Shown here: piece by piece, positions 13,501 to 25,325 of the stretch | Position numbering within the stretch: the first letter of the stretch is position 1 | Layout: each line of letters begins with the position of its first letter | From: Auanema rhodensis | Taxonomy: Eukaryota > Nematoda > Chromadorea > Rhabditida > Rhabditidae | Length of the DNA stretch: 64,000 nucleotides | Direction: 5' to 3' | NCBI GenBank assembly: GCA_964057225.1 | Contig: OZ059899.1 | Span: 17,678,501 to 17,742,500, forward strand | Translations under genes and position numbers: made by a program | Notes under the pieces: model-generated | Told to the model about the DNA's origin: nothing | The model's database searches: none | The model's input: the letters and a program-made list of their open reading frames with translations, nothing else

Positions 13501-15795
13501 ACAAAAATTTTTCCAAAAAATTTCAAGATAATTTCGCAAAAAGTAAATGTTTTTAGATTCCTTTTTTCAAGGCAAAGACGATGGACAATGTTATTCAACG
13601 AAAAAATTAATTCTGCAGGGTGAAAATCGAGGATATAAGTGTGAACTTATATCAGTTGATATCTCGGTGCATTTTTAAGCTAGCGCAAATCTGATAACAC
13701 AGATCGACGCAGCTTAAAAATCCGCATCGAATGCACTATACTACATTGAAAAACGCTTAATACAAAAATTAGTTATGATTGTTTGAAAAAAGATGCATTA
13801 GTGTATGTTGAGTTTCCATGTACACTCAACATTGCTTCCAAAAACATTTTGACAAAAATTTTTCCAAAAAATTTCAAAATAATTTCGCAAAAAGTAAATG
13901 TTTTTAGATTCCTTTTTTCAAGGCAAAGACGATGGACAATGTTATTCAACGAAAAAATTAATTCTGCAGGGTGAAAATCTAGGATATAAGTGTGAACTTA
14001 TATCAGTTGATATCTCGGTGCATTTTTAAGCTAGCGCAAATCTGATAACACAGATCGACGCAGCTTAAAAATCCGCATCGAATGCACTATACTACATTGA
14101 AAAACGCTTAATACAAAAATTAGTTATGATCGTTTGAAAAAAGATGCATTAGTGTATGTTGAGTTTCCATGTACACTCAACATTGCTTCCAAAAACATTT
14201 TGACAAAAATTTTTCCAAAAAATTTCAAAATAATTTCGCAAAAAGTAAATGTTTTTAGATTCCCTTTTTCAAGGCAAAGACGATGGACAATGTTATTCAA
14301 CGAAAAAATTAATTCTGCAGGGTGAAAATCTAGGATATAAGTGTGAACTTATATCAGTTGATATCTCGGTGCATTTTTAAGCTAGCGCAAATCTGATAAC
14401 ACAGATCGACGCAGCTTAAAAATCCGCATCGAATGCACTATACTACATTGAAAAACGCTTAATACAAAAATTAGTTATGATTGTTTGAAAAAAGATGCAT
14501 TAGTGTATGTTGAGTTTCCATGTACACTCAACATTGCTTCCAAAAACATTTTGACAAAAATTTTTCCAAAAAATTTCAAAATAATTTCGCAAAAAGTAAA
14601 TGGTTTTAGATTCCTTTTTTCAAGGCAAAGACGATGGACAATGTTATTCAACGAAAAAATTAATTCTGCAGGGTGAAAATCGAGGATATAAGTGTGAACT
14701 TATATCAGTTGATATCTCGGTGCATTTTTAAGCTAGCGCAAATCTGATAACACAGATCGACGCAGCTTAAAAATCCGCATCGAATGCACTATACTACATT
14801 GAAAAACGCTTAATACAAAAATTAGTTATGATTGTTTGAAAAAAGATGCATTAGTGTATGTTGAGTTTCCATGTACACTCAACATTGCTTCCAAAAACAT
14901 TTTGACAAAAATTTTTCCAAAAAATTTCAAAATAATTTCGCAAAAAGTAAATGGTTTTAGATTCCTTTTTTCAAGGCAAAGACGATGGACAATGTTATTC
15001 AACGAAAAAATTAATTCTGCAGGGTGAAAATCGAGGATATAAGTGTGAACTTATATCAGTTGATATCTCGGTGCATTTTTAAGCTAGCGCAAATCTGATA
15101 ACACAGATCGACGCAGCTTAAAAATCCGCATCGAATGCACTATACTACATTGAAAAACGCTTAATACAAAAATTAGTTATGATCGTTTGAAAAATGATGC
15201 ATTAGTGTATGTTGAGTTTCCATGTACACTCAACATTGCTTCCAAAAACATTTTGACAAAAATTTTTCCAAAAAATTTCAAAATAATTTCGCAAAAAGTA
15301 AATGTTTTTAGATTCCTTTTTTCAAGGCAAAGACGATGGACAATGTTATTCAACGAAAAAATTAATTCTGCAGGGTGAAAATCTAGGATATAAGTGTGAA
15401 CTTATATCAGTTGATATCTCGGTGCATTTTTAAGCTAGCGCAAATCTGATAACACAGATCGACGCAGCTTAAAAATCCGCATCGAATGCACTATACTACA
15501 TTGAAAAACGCTTAATACAAAAATTAGTTATGATTGTTTGAAAAAAGATGCATTAGTGTATGTTGAGTTTCCATGTACACTCAACATTGCTTCCAAAAAC
15601 ATTTTGACAAAAATTTTTCCAAAAAATTTCAAGATAATTTCGCAAAAAGTAAATGTTTTTAGATTCCTTTTTTCAAGGCAAAGACGATGGACAATGTTAT
15701 TCAACGAAAAAATTAATTCTGCAGGGTGAAAATCGAGGATATAAGTGTGAACTTATATCAGTTGATATCTCGGTGCATTTTTAAGCTAGCGCAAA
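10531..15795. repeat. Eight-monomer higher-order repeat (2808 bp), second copy with one extra monomer
   Basis: Monomers at 10531, 10882, 11233, 11584 match those at 13339, 13690, 14041, 14392, each 2808 bp away. The most diagnostic is GATTCCCTTTTTC (11451 and 14259), an extra C in place of T. After the GTAAATGG monomer at 14392 an additional near-identical GTAAATGG monomer follows at 14743. The order then resumes: the unit at 15094 corresponds to 11935, and 15445 to 12286. Confidence 0.75.
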
Positions 15796-17726
15796 TCTGA
15801 TAACACAGATCGACGCAGCTTAAAAATCCGCATCGAATGCACTATACTACATTGAAAAACGCTTAATACAAAAATTAGTTATGATCGTTTGAAAAATGAT
15901 GCATTAGTGTATGTTGAGTTTCCATGTACACTCAACATTGCTTCCAAAAACATTTTGACAAAAATTTTTCCAAAAAATTTCAAAATAATTTCGCAAAAAG
16001 TAAATGTTTTTAGATTCCTTTTTTCAAGGCAAAGACGATGGACAATGTTATTCAACGAAAAAATCAATTCTGCAGGGTGAAAATCTAGGATATAAGTGTG
16101 AACTTATATCAGTTGATATCTCGGTGCATTTTTAAGCTAGCGCAAATCTGATAACACAGATCGACGCAGCTTAAAAATCCGCATCGAATGCACTATACTA
16201 CATTGAAAAACGCTTAATACAAAAATTAGTTATGATTGTTTGAAAAAAGATGCATTAGTGTATGTTGAGTTTCCATGTACACTCAACATTGCTTCCAAAA
16301 ACATTTTGACAAAAATTTTTCCAAAAAATTTCAAGATAATTTCGCAAAAAGTAAATGTTTTTAGATTCCTTTTTTCAAGGCAAAGACGATGGACAATGTT
16401 ATTCAACGAAAAAATTAATTCTGCAGGGTGAAAATCGAGGATATAAGTGTGAACTTATATCAGTTGATATCTCGGTGCATTTTTAAGCTAGCGCAAATCT
16501 GATAACACAGATCGACGCAGCTTAAAAATCCGCATCGAATGCACTATACTACATTGAAAAACGCTTAATACAAAAATTAGTTATGATCGTTTGAAAAATG
16601 ATGCATTAGTGTATGTTGAGTTTCCATGTACACTCAACATTGCTTCCAAAAACATTTTGACAAAAATTTTTCCAAAAAATTTCAAAATAATTTCGCAAAA
16701 AGTAAATGTTTTTAGATTCCTTTTTTCAAGGCAAAGACGATGGACAATGTTATTCAACGAAAAAATTAATTCTGCAGGGTGAAAATCTAGGATATAAGTG
16801 TGAACTTATATCAGTTGATATCTCGGTGCATTTTTAAGCTAGCGCAAATCTGATAACACAGATCGACGCAGCTTAAAAATCCGCATCGAATGCACTATAC
16901 TACATTGAAAAACGCTTAATACAAAAATTAGTTATGATCGTTTGAAAAATGATGCATTAGTGTATGTTGAGTTTCCATGTACACTCAACATTGCTTCCAA
17001 AAACATTTTGACAAAAATTTTTCCGAAAAATTTCAAAATAATTTCGCAAAAAGTAGATGTTTTTAGATTCCTTTTTTCAAGGCAAAGACGATGGACAATG
17101 TTATTTAACGAAAAAATTAATTCTGCAGGGTGAAAATCGAGGATATAAGTGTGAACTTATATCAGTTGATATCTCGGTGCATTTTTAAGCTAGCGCAAAT
17201 CTGATAACACAGATCGACGCAGCTTAAAAATCCGCATCGAATGCACTATACTACATTGAAAAACGCTTAATACAAAAATTAGTTATGATTGTTTGAAAAC
17301 AGATGCATTAGTGTATGTTGAGTTTCCATGTACACTCAACATTGCTTCCAAAAACATTTTGACAAAAATTTTTCCAAAAAATTTCAAAATAATTTCGCAA
17401 AAAGTAAATGTTTTTAGATTCCTTTTTTCAAGGCAAAGACGATGGACAATGTTATTCAACGAAAAAATTAATTCTGCAGGGTGAAAATCTAGGATATAAG
17501 TGTGAACTTATATCAGTTGATATCTCGGTGCATTTTTAAGCTAGCGCAAATCTGATAACACAGATCGACGCAGCTTAAAAATCCGCATCGAATGCACTAT
17601 ACTACATTGAAAAACGCTTAATACAAAAATTAGTTATGATCGTTTGAAAAAAGATGCATTAGTGTATGTTGAGTTTCCATGTACACTCAACATTGCTTCC
17701 AAAAACATTTTGACAAAAATTTTTCC

Positions 17727-17886
17727 AAAAAATTTCAAAATAATTTCGCAAAAAGTAAATGTTTTTAGATTCCCTTTTTCAAGGCACGGTTCCCGGTTCG
17801 GCCCCCAAAAAATTTCAAAATAATTTCGCAAAAAGTAAATGTTTTTAGATTCCCTTTTTCAAGGCACGGTTCCCGGTTCGGCCCCC
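17727..17886. repeat. 80-bp tandem duplication across the insertion junction
   Basis: Bases 17727-17806 (60 bases of satellite followed by the first 20 bases of the insertion, CGGTTCCCGGTTCGGCCCCC) are repeated at 17807-17886. The crossover points share the short homology CCAA: the satellite reads TTTTTCC-AAAAAATTT and the insertion GCCCCC-AAGTTAT. This fits replication slippage or microhomology-mediated repair after the insertion. The same duplication is in all four copies (18881-19040, 21790-21949, 22944-23103), so it preceded their amplification. Confidence 0.9.
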
Positions 17887-18238
17887 AAGTTATATTAGAG
17901 GAAACAAAAAGATCAAATAAGCAAACGATTTATTATAAAAAAAATAGAAATAATCAAACAAAAAATGAAAACAGAATCCCAAACTGCCTTTAATTTATTT
18001 CGAAAAAACAACAATACAATTTTTAGGCCAAAATTATGAATTTGGTTGCAAAAGATGATTACGGTAGTTTCATTGTCAAGGGAGCATTCTTTTGAAGACC
18101 AATTTTATCTTCTTTTTCTTTCATCGTAATTGAATCCAATCGTTTCTAAATGTTATTTTCAATGATATTTTGTTGTTATAAATATCTTTCATAATATTCT
18201 ATAATCAATATATTTAACAATATTCTCATTTCTTAACA
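17787..18238 (-). mobile_element. Reverse-oriented LTR-like insertion, copy 1 (BEL/Pao-like candidate)
   Basis: 452 non-satellite or duplicated bases interrupt a monomer between CAAGGCA and AAGACGATGG. Removing an 80-bp internal duplication leaves 372 foreign bases. Read on the minus strand it starts TGTTAAGAAATGAG, has a TATA-like ATATTTATA (18177-18185) and two AATAAA motifs (17994-17999, 17929-17934). It ends near TGGGGGCCGAACCGGGA (about 17887 down), which resembles the primer-binding region after a 5' LTR in BEL/Pao-type elements. From family knowledge TGTT starts are common in such LTRs. There is no target-site duplication beyond an ambiguous CA, no terminal CA at the inner end and no coding part. 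It would therefore be a truncated LTR plus about 20 bases of leader. An unrelated AT-rich genomic fragment remains possible. Confidence 0.5.
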
Positions 18239-18353
18239 AAGACGATGGACAATGTTATTCAACGAAAAAATTAATTCTGCAGGGTGAAAATCTAGGATAT
18301 AAGTGTGAACTTATATCAGTTGATATCTCGGTGCATTTTTAAGCTAGCGCAAA

Positions 18354-19507
18354 TCTGATAACACAGATCGACGCAGCTTAAAAATCCGCATCGAATGCAC
18401 TATACTACATTGAAAAACGCTTAATACAAAAATTAGTTATGATTGTTTGAAAAAAGATGCATTAGTGTATGTTGAGTTTCCATGTACACTCAACATTGCT
18501 TCCAAAAACATTTTGACAAAAATTTTTCCAAAAAATTTCAAAATAATTTCGCAAAAAGTAAATGTTTTTAGATTCCTTTTTTCAAGGCAAAGACGATGGA
18601 CAATGTTATTCAACGAAAAAATTAATTCTGCAGGGTGAAAATCTAGGATATAAGTGTGAACTTATATCAGTTGATATCTCGGTGCATTTTTAAGCTAGCG
18701 CAAATCTGATAACACAGATCGACGCAGCTTAAAAATCCGCATCGAATGCACTATACTACATTGAAAAACGCTTAATACAAAAATTAGTTATGATCGTTTG
18801 AAAAAAGATGCATTAGTGTATGTTGAGTTTCCATGTACACTCAACATTGCTTCCAAAAACATTTTGACAAAAATTTTTCCAAAAAATTTCAAAATAATTT
18901 CGCAAAAAGTAAATGTTTTTAGATTCCCTTTTTCAAGGCACGGTTCCCGGTTCGGCCCCCAAAAAATTTCAAAATAATTTCGCAAAAAGTAAATGTTTTT
19001 AGATTCCCTTTTTCAAGGCACGGTTCCCGGTTCGGCCCCCAAGTTATATTAGAGGAAACAAAAAGATCAAATAAGCAAACGATTTATTATAAAAAAAATA
19101 GAAATAATCAAACAAAAAATGAAAACAGAATCCCAAACTGCCTTTAATTTATTTCGAAAAAACAACAATACAATTTTTAGGCCAAAATTATGAATTTGGT
19201 TGCAAAAGATGATTACGGTAGTTTCATTGTCAAGGGAGCATTCTTTTGAAGACCAATTTTATCTTCTTTTTCTTTCATCGTAATTGAATCCAATCGTTTC
19301 TAAATGTTATTTTCAATGATATTTTGTTGTTATAAATATCTTTCATAATATTCTATAATCAATATATTTAACAATATTCTCATTTCTTAACAAAGACGAT
19401 GGACAATGTTATTCAACGAAAAAATTAATTCTGCAGGGTGAAAATCTAGGATATAAGTGTGAACTTATATCAGTTGATATCTCGGTGCATTTTTAAGCTA
19501 GCGCAAA
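18354..19507. repeat. 1154-bp insertion-bearing dimer, second of the tandem pair
   Basis: It repeats 17200-18353 exactly in structure: the insertion begins 1154 bp after the first one. It is followed at 19508 by a GTAAATGG monomer, the same neighbour the uninterrupted GATTCCCTTTTTC monomer has at 11584 and 14392. The insertion therefore entered a pre-existing higher-order order rather than creating a new one. Confidence 0.88.
18941..19392 (-). mobile_element. LTR-like insertion, copy 2
   Basis: Same junctions, same 80-bp internal duplication and, by eye, the same sequence as the element at 17787, exactly 1154 bp downstream. Identity including the duplication shows it was copied with its satellite flanks, not inserted independently. 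Confidence 0.5.
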
Positions 19508-20911
19508 TCTGATAACACAGATCGACGCAGCTTAAAAATCCGCATCGAATGCACTATACTACATTGAAAAACGCTTAATACAAAAATTAGTTATGATTGT
19601 TTGAAAAAAGATGCATTAGTGTATGTTGAGTTTCCATGTACACTCAACATTGCTTCCAAAAACATTTTGACAAAAATTTTTCCAAAAAATTTCAAAATAA
19701 TTTCGCAAAAAGTAAATGGTTTTAGATTCCTTTTTTCAAGGCAAAGACGATGGACAATGTTATTCAACGAAAAAATTAATTCTGCAGGGTGAAAATCGAG
19801 GATATAAGTGTGAACTTATATCAGTTGATATCTCGGTGCATTTTTAAGCTAGCGCAAATCTGATAACACAGATCGACGCAGCTTAAAAATCCGCATCGAA
19901 TGCACTATACTACATTGAAAAACGCTTAATACAAAAATTAGTTATGATCGTTTGAAAAATGATGCATTAGTGTATGTTGAGTTTCCATGTACACTCAACA
20001 TTGCTTCCAAAAACATTTTGACAAAAATTTTTCCAAAAAATTTCAAAATAATTTCGCAAAAAGTAAATGGTTTTAGATTCCTTTTTTCAAGGCAAAGACG
20101 ATGGACAATGTTATTCAACGAAAAAATTAATTCTGCAGGGTGAAAATCGAGGATATAAGTGTGAACTTATATCAGTTGATATCTCGGTGCATTTTTAAGC
20201 TAGCGCAAATCTGATAACACAGATCGACGCAGCTTAAAAATCCGCATCGAATGCACTATACTACATTGAAAAACGCTTAATACAAAAATTAGTTATGATC
20301 GTTTGAAAAATGATGCATTAGTGTATGTTGAGTTTCCATGTACACTCAACATTGCTTCCAAAAACATTTTGACAAAAATTTTTCCGAAAAATTTCAAAAT
20401 AATTTCGCAAAAAGTAAATGGTTTTAGATTCCTTTTTTCAAGGCAAAGACGATGGACAATGTTATTCAACGAAAAAATTAATTCTGCAGGGTGAAAATCG
20501 AGGATATAAGTGTGAACTTATATCAGTTGATATCTCGGTGCATTTTTAAGCTAGTGCAAATCTGATAACACAGATCGACGCAGCTTAAAAATCCGCATCG
20601 AATGCACTATACTACATTGAAAAACGCTTAATACAAAAATTAGTTATGATCGTTTGAAAAATGATGCATTAGTGTATGTTGAGTTTCCATGTACACTCAA
20701 CATTGCTTCCAAAAACATTTTGACAAAAATTTTTCCGAAAAATTTCAAAATAATTTCGCAAAAAGTAGATGTTTTTAGATTCCTTTTTTCAAGGCAAAGA
20801 CGATGGACAATGTTATTTAACGAAAAAATTAATTCTGCAGGGTGAAAATCGAGGATATAAGTGTGAACTTATATCAGTTGATATCTCGGTGCATTTTTAA
20901 GCTAGCGCAAA

Positions 20912-21262
20912 TCTGATAACACAGATCGACGCAGCTTAAAAATCCGCATCGAATGCATTATACGACATTGAGAAACCCTCAATACAAAAATTAGTTATGA
21001 TCGTTTAAAAAATGATGCATTAGTGTGTGTTGAGTTTCCATGTACACTCAACATTGCTTCCAAAAACATTTTGACAAAAATTTTTCCGAAAAATTTCAAA
21101 ATAATTTCGCAAAAAGTAGATGTTTTTAGATTCCTTTTTTCAAGGCAAAGACGATGGACAATGTTATTTAACGAAAAAATTAATTCTGCAGGGTGAAAAT
21201 CGAGGATATAAGTGTGAACTTATATCAGTTGATATCTCGGTGCATTTTTAAGCTAGCGCAAA
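20912..21262. repeat. Divergent monomer
   Basis: Within about 100 bases it has several changes not seen together elsewhere: GCATTATACGACATTGAG, AAACCCTCAATAC, CGTTTAAAAAATG, GTGTGTGTTGAG and CAGTTTAAAA at its right end. The remaining 250 bases are ordinary VDV-type satellite, including the TTATTTAACG variant shared with its left neighbour. The mixture suggests an old divergent monomer partly overwritten by conversion. Confidence 0.8.
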
Positions 21263-21849
21263 TCTGATAACACAGATCGACGCAGTTTAAAAATCCGCAT
21301 CGAATGCACTATACTACATTGAAAAACGCTTAATACAAAAATTAGTTATGATTGTTTGAAAACAGATGCATTAGTGTATGTTGAGTTTCCATGTACACTC
21401 AACATTGCTTCCAAAAACATTTTGACAAAAATTTTTCCAAAAAATTTCAAAATAATTTCGCAAAAAGTAAATGTTTTTAGATTCCTTTTTTCAAGGCAAA
21501 GACGATGGACAATGTTATTCAACGAAAAAATTAATTCTGCAGGGTGAAAATCTAGGATATAAGTGTGAACTTATATCAGTTGATATCTCGGTGCATTTTT
21601 AAGCTAGCGCAAATCTGATAACACAGATCGACGCAGCTTAAAAATCCGCATCGAATGCACTATACTACATTGAAAAACGCTTAATACAAAAATTAGTTAT
21701 GATCGTTTGAAAAAAGATGCATTAGTGTATGTTGAGTTTCCATGTACACTCAACATTGCTTCCAAAAACATTTTGACAAAAATTTTTCCAAAAAATTTCA
21801 AAATAATTTCGCAAAAAGTAAATGTTTTTAGATTCCCTTTTTCAAGGCA

Positions 21850-22301
21850 CGGTTCCCGGTTCGGCCCCCAAAAAATTTCAAAATAATTTCGCAAAAAGTA
21901 AATGTTTTTAGATTCCCTTTTTCAAGGCACGGTTCCCGGTTCGGCCCCCAAGTTATATTAGAGGAAACAAAAAGATCAAATAAGCAAACGATTTATTATA
22001 AAAAAAATAGAAATAATCAAACAAAAAATGAAAACAGAATCCCAAACTGCCTTTAATTTATTTCGAAAAAACAACAATACAATTTTTAGGCCAAAATTAT
22101 GAATTTGGTTGCAAAAGATGATTACGGTAGTTTCATTGTCAAGGGAGCATTCTTTTGAAGACCAATTTTATCTTCTTTTTCTTTCATCGTAATTGAATCC
22201 AATCGTTTCTAAATGTTATTTTCAATGATATTTTGTTGTTATAAATATCTTTCATAATATTCTATAATCAATATATTTAACAATATTCTCATTTCTTAAC
22301 A
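21850..22301 (-). mobile_element. LTR-like insertion, copy 3
   Basis: It lies 4063 bp after copy 1 within the second large block, with identical junctions (CAAGGCA before, AAGACGATGG after). I saw no base difference from copy 1. Confidence 0.5.
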
Positions 22302-23003
22302 AAGACGATGGACAATGTTATTCAACGAAAAAATTAATTCTGCAGGGTGAAAATCTAGGATATAAGTGTGAACTTATATCAGTTGATATCTCGGTGCATT
22401 TTTAAGCTAGCGCAAATCTGATAACACAGATCGACGCAGCTTAAAAATCCGCATCGAATGCACTATACTACATTGAAAAACGCTTAATACAAAAATTAGT
22501 TATGATTGTTTGAAAAAAGATGCATTAGTGTATGTTGAGTTTCCATGTACACTCAACATTGCTTCCAAAAACATTTTGACAAAAATTTTTCCAAAAAATT
22601 TCAAAATAATTTCGCAAAAAGTAAATGTTTTTAGATTCCTTTTTTCAAGGCAAAGACGATGGACAATGTTATTCAACGAAAAAATTAATTCTGCAGGGTG
22701 AAAATCTAGGATATAAGTGTGAACTTATATCAGTTGATATCTCGGTGCATTTTTAAGCTAGCGCAAATCTGATAACACAGATCGACGCAGCTTAAAAATC
22801 CGCATCGAATGCACTATACTACATTGAAAAACGCTTAATACAAAAATTAGTTATGATCGTTTGAAAAAAGATGCATTAGTGTATGTTGAGTTTCCATGTA
22901 CACTCAACATTGCTTCCAAAAACATTTTGACAAAAATTTTTCCAAAAAATTTCAAAATAATTTCGCAAAAAGTAAATGTTTTTAGATTCCCTTTTTCAAG
23001 GCA

Positions 23004-23455
23004 CGGTTCCCGGTTCGGCCCCCAAAAAATTTCAAAATAATTTCGCAAAAAGTAAATGTTTTTAGATTCCCTTTTTCAAGGCACGGTTCCCGGTTCGGCC
23101 CCCAAGTTATATTAGAGGAAACAAAAAGATCAAATAAGCAAACGATTTATTATAAAAAAAATAGAAATAATCAAACAAAAAATGAAAACAGAATCCCAAA
23201 CTGCCTTTAATTTATTTCGAAAAAACAACAATACAATTTTTAGGCCAAAATTATGAATTTGGTTGCAAAAGATGATTACGGTAGTTTCATTGTCAAGGGA
23301 GCATTCTTTTGAAGACCAATTTTATCTTCTTTTTCTTTCATCGTAATTGAATCCAATCGTTTCTAAATGTTATTTTCAATGATATTTTGTTGTTATAAAT
23401 ATCTTTCATAATATTCTATAATCAATATATTTAACAATATTCTCATTTCTTAACA
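23004..23455 (-). mobile_element. LTR-like insertion, copy 4
   Basis: It lies 4063 bp after copy 2 and 1154 bp after copy 3, closing the nested pattern of two pairs. No difference from the other copies was noticed by eye. Confidence 0.5.
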
Positions 23456-24974
23456 AAGACGATGGACAATGTTATTCAACGAAAAAATTAATTCTGCAGG
23501 GTGAAAATCTAGGATATAAGTGTGAACTTATATCAGTTGATATCTCGGTGCATTTTTAAGCTAGCGCAAATCTGATAACACAGATCGACGCAGCTTAAAA
23601 ATCCGCATCGAATGCACTATACTACATTGAAAAACGCTTAATACAAAAATTAGTTATGATTGTTTGAAAAAAGATGCATTAGTGTATGTTGAGTTTCCAT
23701 GTACACTCAACATTGCTTCCAAAAACATTTTGACAAAAATTTTTCCAAAAAATTTCAAAATAATTTCGCAAAAAGTAAATGGTTTTAGATTCCTTTTTTC
23801 AAGGCAAAGACGATGGACAATGTTATTCAACGAAAAAATTAATTCTGCAGGGTGAAAATCGAGGATATAAGTGTGAACTTATATCAGTTGATATCTCGGT
23901 GCATTTTTAAGCTAGCGCAAATCTGATAACACAGATCGACGCAGCTTAAAAATCCGCATCGAATGCACTATACTACATTGAAAAACGCTTAATACAAAAA
24001 TTAGTTATGATCGTTTGAAAAATGATGCATTAGTGTATGTTGAGTTTCCATGTACACTCAACATTGCTTCCAAAAACATTTTGACAAAAATTTTTCCAAA
24101 AAATTTCAAAATAATTTCGCAAAAAGTAAATGGTTTTAGATTCCTTTTTTCAAGGCAAAGACGATGGACAATGTTATTCAACGAAAAAATTAATTCTGCA
24201 GGGTGAAAATCGAGGATATAAGTGTGAACTTATATCAGTTGATATCTCGGTGCATTTTTAAGCTAGCGCAAATCTGATAACACAGATCGACGCAGCTTAA
24301 AAATCCGCATCGAATGCACTATACTACATTGAAAAACGCTTAATACAAAAATTAGTTATGATCGTTTGAAAAATGATGCATTAGTGTATGTTGAGTTTCC
24401 ATGTACACTCAACATTGCTTCCAAAAACATTTTGACAAAAATTTTTCCGAAAAATTTCAAAATAATTTCGCAAAAAGTAAATGGTTTTAGATTCCTTTTT
24501 TCAAGGCAAAGACGATGGACAATGTTATTCAACGAAAAAATTAATTCTGCAGGGTGAAAATCGAGGATATAAGTGTGAACTTATATCAGTTGATATCTCG
24601 GTGCATTTTTAAGCTAGTGCAAATCTGATAACACAGATCGACGCAGCTTAAAAATCCGCATCGAATGCACTATACTACATTGAAAAACGCTTAATACAAA
24701 AATTAGTTATGATCGTTTGAAAAATGATGCATTAGTGTATGTTGAGTTTCCATGTACACTCAACATTGCTTCCAAAAACATTTTGACAAAAATTTTTCCG
24801 AAAAATTTCAAAATAATTTCGCAAAAAGTAGATGTTTTTAGATTCCTTTTTTCAAGGCAAAGACGATGGACAATGTTATTTAACGAAAAAATTAATTCTG
24901 CAGGGTGAAAATCGAGGATATAAGTGTGAACTTATATCAGTTGATATCTCGGTGCATTTTTAAGCTAGCGCAAA

Positions 24975-25325
24975 TCTGATAACACAGATCGACGCAGCTT
25001 AAAAATCCGCATCGAATGCATTATACGACATTGAGAAACCCTCAATACAAAAATTAGTTATGATCGTTTAAAAAATGATGCATTAGTGTGTGTTGAGTTT
25101 CCATGTACACTCAACATTGCTTCCAAAAACATTTTGACAAAAATTTTTCCGAAAAATTTCAAAATAATTTCGCAAAAAGTAGATGTTTTTAGATTCCTTT
25201 TTTCAAGGCAAAGACGATGGACAATGTTATTTAACGAAAAAATTAATTCTGCAGGGTGAAAATCGAGGATATAAGTGTGAACTTATATCAGTTGATATCT
25301 CGGTGCATTTTTAAGCTAGCGCAAA
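24975..25325. repeat. Divergent monomer, second copy
   Basis: It carries the same private changes as the monomer at 20912, 4063 bp away, and is part of the large block duplication. It is the last unit of the block before the array changes character. Confidence 0.8.

Larger units (their letters stand above)
17200..18353. repeat. 1154-bp insertion-bearing dimer, first of a tandem pair
   Basis: It is one intact CTAGG-type monomer plus one monomer of the GATTCCCTTTTTC subtype, split after CAAGGCA by 452 bp. The same unit follows at 18354-19507 and the pair recurs at 21263-23570. The first units (17200, 21263) have GAAAACAGATGC and the second units (18354, 22417) GAAAAAAGATGC, so copies are distinguishable by their leading monomer. 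Confidence 0.9.
17200..21262. repeat. 4063-bp higher-order block, copy 1
   Basis: The block is two 1154-bp units (each two monomers plus a 452-bp insertion) followed by five ordinary-length monomers: 2 x 1154 + 5 x 351 = 4063. It is repeated directly from 21263. Markers shared between the copies include GAAAACAGATGC (17296 and 21359), GCTAGTGCAA (20553 and 24616) and a highly divergent monomer (20912 and 24975). The left breakpoint lies between about 17223 and 17303, because CAGCTT there is CAGTTT at the matching places 21285 and 25348. Confidence 0.9.
21263..25325. repeat. 4063-bp higher-order block, copy 2
   Basis: Apart from its edges it appears base-for-base the same as 17200-21262 by eye, including both insertions and the divergent monomer. 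The next monomer (25326 on) no longer matches the block start: it has GAAAAATAATGC and TTTCTCCAAGG instead of GAAAACAGATGC. The duplication therefore ends there. Near-identity means the duplication is recent relative to other divergence in the array. Confidence 0.9.

Noticed and set aside
17787-17806. tRNA gene or SINE, because GGTTCGGCCCC resembles a pol III B box
   Set aside because: No A box at the right distance, no cloverleaf and no SINE tail. The distance from the T-arm-like motif to CCCCCA does not fit a tRNA 3' end. A primer-binding region read on the other strand explains it better.
17634-17831. Minus-strand 65-codon frame crossing the insertion junction (four copies)
   Set aside because: It is a chimera of satellite antisense and the duplicated insertion end, so it arose by the rearrangement and shows no domain.
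17888-18238. The LTR-like part is also about 351 bp, equal to the monomer
   Set aside because: The figure depends on where the LTR ends are placed, and the sequence is unrelated to the monomer. Treated as coincidence.
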